Shown here: positions 60,726-64,000 of the stretch, piece after piece
Position numbering within the stretch: the first letter of the stretch is position 1
Layout of the letters: every line of letters begins with the position of its first letter
Assembly: GCF_017980685.1 (NCBI RefSeq)
Contig: NZ_JACXXO010000017.1
Span: 1 to 64,000, forward strand
Source: Pseudomonas iridis
GTDB taxonomy: Bacteria > Pseudomonadota > Gammaproteobacteria > Pseudomonadales > Pseudomonadaceae
Length of the DNA: 64,000 bases
Reading direction: 5' to 3'
Notes under the pieces: model-generated
What the model saw: the letters and a program-made list of their open reading frames with translations, nothing else
The model's database searches: none
What the model was told of the DNA's origin: nothing
Made by a program: the position numbers and the translations under genes

Positions 60726-60863
60726 CCCTCTCCCGTAGGGAGAGGGGACTGACCGAGGTGTTTGTAGCTCATGCGCCGACCTGAGATATTCAAGTTTAAT
60801 GTAGATCAAACGAACAACGGCGATCGACTCCCTCTACCTCCGGGAGAGGGCTGGGGTGAGGGG
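60713..60863. repeat. CCCTCTCCC-ended repeat element, copy 3
   Basis: It begins CCCCTCACCCTAACCCTCTC and ends GGGAGAGGGCTGGGGTGAGG (inverted). It is shorter than the other two copies and overlaps the cynR stop. Confidence 0.85.
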
Positions 60864-60906
60864 ATAGATTGAACTAACACTACAAAGCTCACGCCACACG
60901 CAAAAA

Positions 60907-60937
60907 AGGGCCTGCTCCATCGCTGGAAGCAGGCCCT
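60907..60937. terminator. Terminator after the 109-residue protein gene
   Basis: AGGGCCTGCT and AGCAGGCCCT form a perfect 10-base stem around an 11-base loop, with A-rich and T-rich flanks. It lies just after the stop of the minus-strand gene at 60958. Confidence 0.85.
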
Positions 60938-60957
60938 CTTGTTATTTAAGTTGTAAA

Positions 60958-61287
60958 TCAGCAGAACCGATCAATCACCCGAACTTCATTCTTGTTCTGC
61001 ATCGAGTCCCACGCCTGTTTCAGCGTCTGCAGAACATTACCGATGAAGTCCTTGTCGGCCGCGGCTTTTTTGCCGACATAACCTTGGCCGCGGCGGTACA
61101 TCTTCAGGCGGGCCAGCAGGTTCTGATTGTTGCGGTCGAACTCTTCTTCGCCAGCGTGGGGCGTCAGGCAGTCGATATGCACCTGGCCCGATTTGCTGAT
61201 CCAGAGAATATGGCTGTCGAGGCTGTCTTTTTGCGCAGCGAACATACGAGCCAATTCTTCGACAGTAGGTTGATTGTTCAGATTCAT
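60958..61287 (-). CDS. Unknown small cytoplasmic protein
   Basis: A 109-residue protein, no signal, no membrane span. It starts MNLNNQPTVEELARMFAAQK, has a central HILWISKSGQVHIDCLTP strand pair, then a basic helical end (LKMYRRGQGYVGKKAAADKD). I recognise no family. The gene has its own terminator at 60907-60937 and GGGGCAAAATC before ATG 61287. Confidence 0.65.
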   Translation of the reverse strand: MNLNNQPTVEELARMFAAQKDSLDSHILWISKSGQVHIDCLTPHAGEEEFDRNNQNLLARLKMYRRGQGYVGKKAAADKDFIGNVLQTLKQAWDSMQNKNEVRVIDRFC

Positions 61288-61319
61288 GATTTTGCCCCTT
61301 GACCAGTTTGGTGATCTTT

Positions 61320-61796
61320 CTAAGTTGATTCGCTAATACAGGTAGCCCATCGGTTAGTTGATCCCTGGCACCGAAACCAGGACGTCAGCGGTCGCCCGTT
61401 TGAAATACGGGGTCGTGCATCTGTTGCATGTAGTCGTGTTGAATAACTGCTACGCGATAGCGTCACAACGAGGAGAAGCAGCGAAAACCGGGAGGCCCTT
61501 GTCGACGTTTTCAGGGTCGACCACAAGCGTCTTGAGAATTTTCGCCAGCGCTTCTCGTCCTTGTACTGGACGTTCAGGCCAGGTCAGCTTCTTCAATCTG
61601 CCTTGTGGGCAGCGTGTATCCGGAAAAAACAACTCGGCGGTCAGACGAGTTTGCTCAAGCGTGTTACCCGTGTTCCCGATCGGGGAACGTCTTCATCATG
61701 CAAAAGCAAAACGACGCCGTCAACGGTTTTGTAGTGATTATTTTTGAGCACTACATATTGTCGGACAAAGCTGTTTTGGAATGAGAACGGATCCGT
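61320..61796. other. 500-base stretch with no supportable gene
   Basis: Short overlapping ORFs on both strands (up to 129 residues at 61358-61747 plus strand) have no recognisable motif or ribosome site. On the minus strand, ALAKILKTLVVDPENVDKGL followed by PVFAASPRCDA reads like protein but stops at 61450 with no partner frame of similar quality downstream. It may be decayed DNA. Confidence 0.4.
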
Positions 61797-62300
61797 TCAG
61801 GCAACGGAAACGGGGCTGCGCAGGGTGTAGAAGGTGCACGGGTAGCCGTCTACATCGCGGTGGCTCAAGGTGAATTCGACGCCGACCAATTCCGGCATCA
61901 GCCTGGCCCAGAAGCGTTGTGCAGGCAGGTTGGCGTCGATATGGAAAATCTGCCACCGACCGGGGATTTGGCTCAAGAGGGTAGAGACGACAAACTGCGC
62001 GACGCCTTGGCCACGCATGCGCCGGGTGACGAAGAAGTAGCCGATATTGAATTCGGCGCCGTCGATGTGGGTTTCTTCATCCACCGTGATGAAGCCGGCG
62101 AGTTCGCCATCGACGCGGATCAGAAAAGGTCGGGTGGCCGGATGGCGCCAGTAAGCGTCTTCTGGCTGGAGGGCGAAGAAGCCATGCCCAGCGAGCTTCA
62201 GCGGTAGCCATTCGCTGAAGTCGTACATGTAGAACTGCATCAGGTTTTCGATGATTTGCAGTTCGTCACGCTGGGCGGGGTGGAGTTCGATGTCAGGCAT
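61797..62300 (-). CDS. GNAT-family N-acetyltransferase
   Basis: A 167-residue acetyltransferase fold. The acetyl-CoA pyrophosphate loop is in FVTRRMRGQGVAQFVV (about 88-104; R-R-x-R-G-Q-G-V-A), preceded by the beta4 strand with IGYFFV, and followed by the NLPAQRFWARL helix. The substrate is unknown. The start at 62300 follows AGGAACCCAAAGC. It stands beside topB. Confidence 0.9.
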   Translation of the reverse strand: MPDIELHPAQRDELQIIENLMQFYMYDFSEWLPLKLAGHGFFALQPEDAYWRHPATRPFLIRVDGELAGFITVDEETHIDGAEFNIGYFFVTRRMRGQGVAQFVVSTLLSQIPGRWQIFHIDANLPAQRFWARLMPELVGVEFTLSHRDVDGYPCTFYTLRSPVSVA

Positions 62301-62348
62301 GCTTTGGGTTCCTGAGGGTGATGAACCTTTCAGGAACAGTAGCGCGTT

Positions 62349-64000
62349 TTACTTTTTGGCTGCCGGTTTCGCCGTGCGTTTGGTTGTGCCGGTTGATTTG
62401 CTACGCGTCGATTTGCGCTTGTTCTTCCACGGCGTAGCAGCCTTGCCGGCAGGCGGTGGGCCGCTGATGGTCAGGCTCAGGCCGGAACAGCGAGTTACCT
62501 GCTTGCTCATCCACGCCGCTTGCTTGGTGACGAATTCTTCCAGACTCATCTCACCGCTCTGCACCATGTCCAGCGCCTGCTCCCAGATCGCCGTGGTGCC
62601 GGGGTCGGCAATCGCTCGGGGGACGGCGTCGATCAGACTGAACGCCGCCGGTGTTGCCGCAAGTGCCTTGCCGTTTTTCACCAGATAACCGCGATCGAGC
62701 AAACCCTGAATGATCGATGCACGGGTCGCTTCGGTGCCGATGCCGGTGGTGTCCTTGAGCTTCTGTTTGAGCAGCGGATCTTCCACCAGTTTGGCAACGT
62801 TCTTCATCGCCTTGATCAGATCGCCTTCGGTGTAGGGCTTGGGTGGCTGCGTCCACAAATCCTTGAGCTTCACATCAGCAACGGCGCAATCGATACCTTG
62901 GCCAAGCGTCGGCAAGGTTTGCGGTGCCGGTGCTTCACGGCCCTTGGTCGGTGCCAGTGCCTCGGGCAGTGCGCGCTTCCAGCCCGGTTCGATGATCTGT
63001 TTGCCGACGGCACGCAACGCTTCACCGGCGCAATCGAAATCAGCCTGGGTGCGGTCGTATTCGTGGTTGGGTAGAAACTGCGCCAGATACCGCGCGCGGA
63101 TGAGTGTGTAGACCGCGCGGTGCTTGCCCGTCAGGCGTTCAAGGTTTTTCGCCGCAGCGGTCGGGATGATGCCGTGGTGCGCGGTGACCTTGCTGTCGTT
63201 CCACGCCCGGGAGCGACGTTGCGGCTCGAGAAAGCCTTGCAGCGCTTCGAGGCTCGGGTCGGCCTGACGCAATGCCGCGAGAATCCCCGGTGCCTCACCG
63301 TGCTGGCTCAGCGGCAGAAAACCGCAATCGCTGCGCGGATAGGTGACGACTTTGTAGGTTTCGTAGAGTGCCTGGGCGATGTCGAGGGTTTCCTGCGCAC
63401 CGAGGCCGAGTTTTTTCGAGCAGACTTCCTGCAACGTACCGAGGTCGAAGGGCAGGGGCGCCACTTCACGCATGCGCTCGGTGCGTAGCTTGACGACCCG
63501 AGCAGTGGCGGCGCTACCGATCGCGGCGGCTGCTTGTTGCGCGAGTGCCTGATTCAAACAACGATCCTGATCATCACAGACGTCCGACGGCGCGCGCCAT
63601 TGTGCGGTAAACGGCGTGCCGTTGTGCAGCAGTTGCACGTCGATCGCCCAAAACGGCACCGGCACGAAGTCGGCGATGCTGCGATCGCGATCCACCACCA
63701 GGCGCAATGTCGGCGTCTGTACTCGACCGACCGGCAACACACCTTGATAGCCCGACTGCCGACCGAGCAGGGTGAACAGGCGGCTCATGTTCATGCCGAT
63801 CAGCCAATCCGCCCGGGAGCGGCCCAGTGCCGAGTGATACAGGCTGAACGTCTCGGCACCTGGCTTTAACGCGGCCAGGGACTTGCGAATCGACGCCTCG
63901 TCCAGTGCCGACAGCCACAAGCGGCGGATCGGCCCGCGATAGCGGCAATGCTCGACCAGTTCCCGGGCAATCATCTCGCCCTCACGGTCGGCGTCGGTGG
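62349..64000 (-). CDS. topB: DNA topoisomerase III, C-terminal part (runs off the window)
   Basis: A partial type IA topoisomerase that decatenates DNA and resolves recombination intermediates. The frame is open to the window edge. The acidic metal motif T-D-A-D-R-E-G-E lies at the very end (63973-63999). The catalytic tyrosine is in VVTYPRSDCG. Domains ADWLIGMNMSRLFTLLG, GRVQTPTLRLVVDRDR, HHGIIPT, YTEGDLIKAMKN and IGTEATRASIIQGL follow. A basic tail (KKRKSTRSKSTG-like, Lys/Arg-rich) ends the protein. About 90 N-terminal residues are outside. Confidence 0.95.
   Translation of the reverse strand, partial: TDADREGEMIARELVEHCRYRGPIRRLWLSALDEASIRKSLAALKPGAETFSLYHSALGRSRADWLIGMNMSRLFTLLGRQSGYQGVLPVGRVQTPTLRLVVDRDRSIADFVPVPFWAIDVQLLHNGTPFTAQWRAPSDVCDDQDRCLNQALAQQAAAAIGSAATARVVKLRTERMREVAPLPFDLGTLQEVCSKKLGLGAQETLDIAQALYETYKVVTYPRSDCGFLPLSQHGEAPGILAALRQADPSLEALQGFLEPQRRSRAWNDSKVTAHHGIIPTAAAKNLERLTGKHRAVYTLIRARYLAQFLPNHEYDRTQADFDCAGEALRAVGKQIIEPGWKRALPEALAPTKGREAPAPQTLPTLGQGIDCAVADVKLKDLWTQPPKPYTEGDLIKAMKNVAKLVEDPLLKQKLKDTTGIGTEATRASIIQGLLDRGYLVKNGKALAATPAAFSLIDAVPRAIADPGTTAIWEQALDMVQSGEMSLEEFVTKQAAWMSKQVTRCSGLSLTISGPPPAGKAATPWKNKRKSTRSKSTGTTKRTAKPAAKK

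Noticed and set aside
61358..61747. A plus-strand 129-residue ORF before the GNAT gene
   Set aside because: No ribosome site, no recognised motif, basic Ser/Arg-rich reading.
1..64000. CRISPR arrays, prophage, tRNA or rRNA genes, intact insertion sequences
   Set aside because: I looked for evenly spaced direct repeats, phage-type gene runs, cloverleaf genes and transposase genes and saw none. The repeated sequences found are REP types and the CCCTCTCCC element.

Overview
The window comes from a fluorescent-group Pseudomonas chromosome. The evidence is the GC-rich coding sequence, many REP/REPIN-type inverted repeats between genes, a DUF1652 gene, an 869-residue aconitase B, a divergent cynR / cynS-cynT pair, and a type VI secretion cluster in the gene order of the P. 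aeruginosa H3 system. The organism is inferred from the sequence. I saw no tRNA, rRNA, CRISPR array, intact insertion sequence or prophage.

Layout. 0-2.4 kb: an AT-rich left edge with one unrecognised membrane ORF, then an NTF2-like protein, a 27-residue membrane peptide, a NUDIX hydrolase and a small conserved protein. 2.4-17.4 kb: the most unusual metabolic region. The minus strand carries two paralogous ACMSD-type amidohydrolases, a UbiD-type decarboxylase, its UbiX-type flavin prenyltransferase, a CobW-type metal GTPase, an NCS2 nucleobase permease and a purine/pterin-type deaminase. Divergent to it are a LysR regulator, a two-subunit molybdenum hydroxylase (IorA/IorB-like), a second LysR regulator and a three-PAS LuxR regulator. 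Together these look like an uncharacterised pathway for an N-heteroaromatic compound: uptake, ring hydroxylation, deamination, decarboxylation and hydrolysis. The substrate is not known.

17.5-20.7 kb: DUF1652, a small lipoprotein, and an SDR / phosphotransferase pair of the acyl-CoA catabolism type. 20.9-43.5 kb: a type VI secretion system. tssB-C-hcp-tssE-F-G-H run on the minus strand, and tssJ-K-L-M-A run divergently on the plus strand. Downstream of tssH are a gene for a secreted one-haem protein, a broken copy of the tssH 3' end, two unknown genes (possible cargo), vgrG, a MORN-repeat protein and a convergent PAAR-like (DUF4280) protein.

43.4-50.4 kb: a 2-hydroxyacid dehydrogenase; an isochorismatase-like hydrolase behind a leader that looks like a transcription attenuator; two small membrane proteins; an amino-acid permease; and acnB. 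50.4-64 kb: housekeeping and stress genes. These are DUF1289, a universal stress protein behind a perfect Anr/FNR box, miaE, rstA/rstB, a GFA-family gene with an internal deletion, glsA, a ProA-like dehydrogenase, the cyanate operon (cynR / cynS-cynT), an unknown gene, a GNAT acetyltransferase and the C-terminal part of topoisomerase III, which runs off the right edge.

Repeats shape many gene ends. Four inverted pairs of the type starting GTAGGAGCTGCC, about a dozen REP/REPIN elements of the TGTGGGAGC type, and three copies of a 150-210 bp element with CCCTCTCCC ends lie between genes. They also supply the last codons of two LysR regulators.
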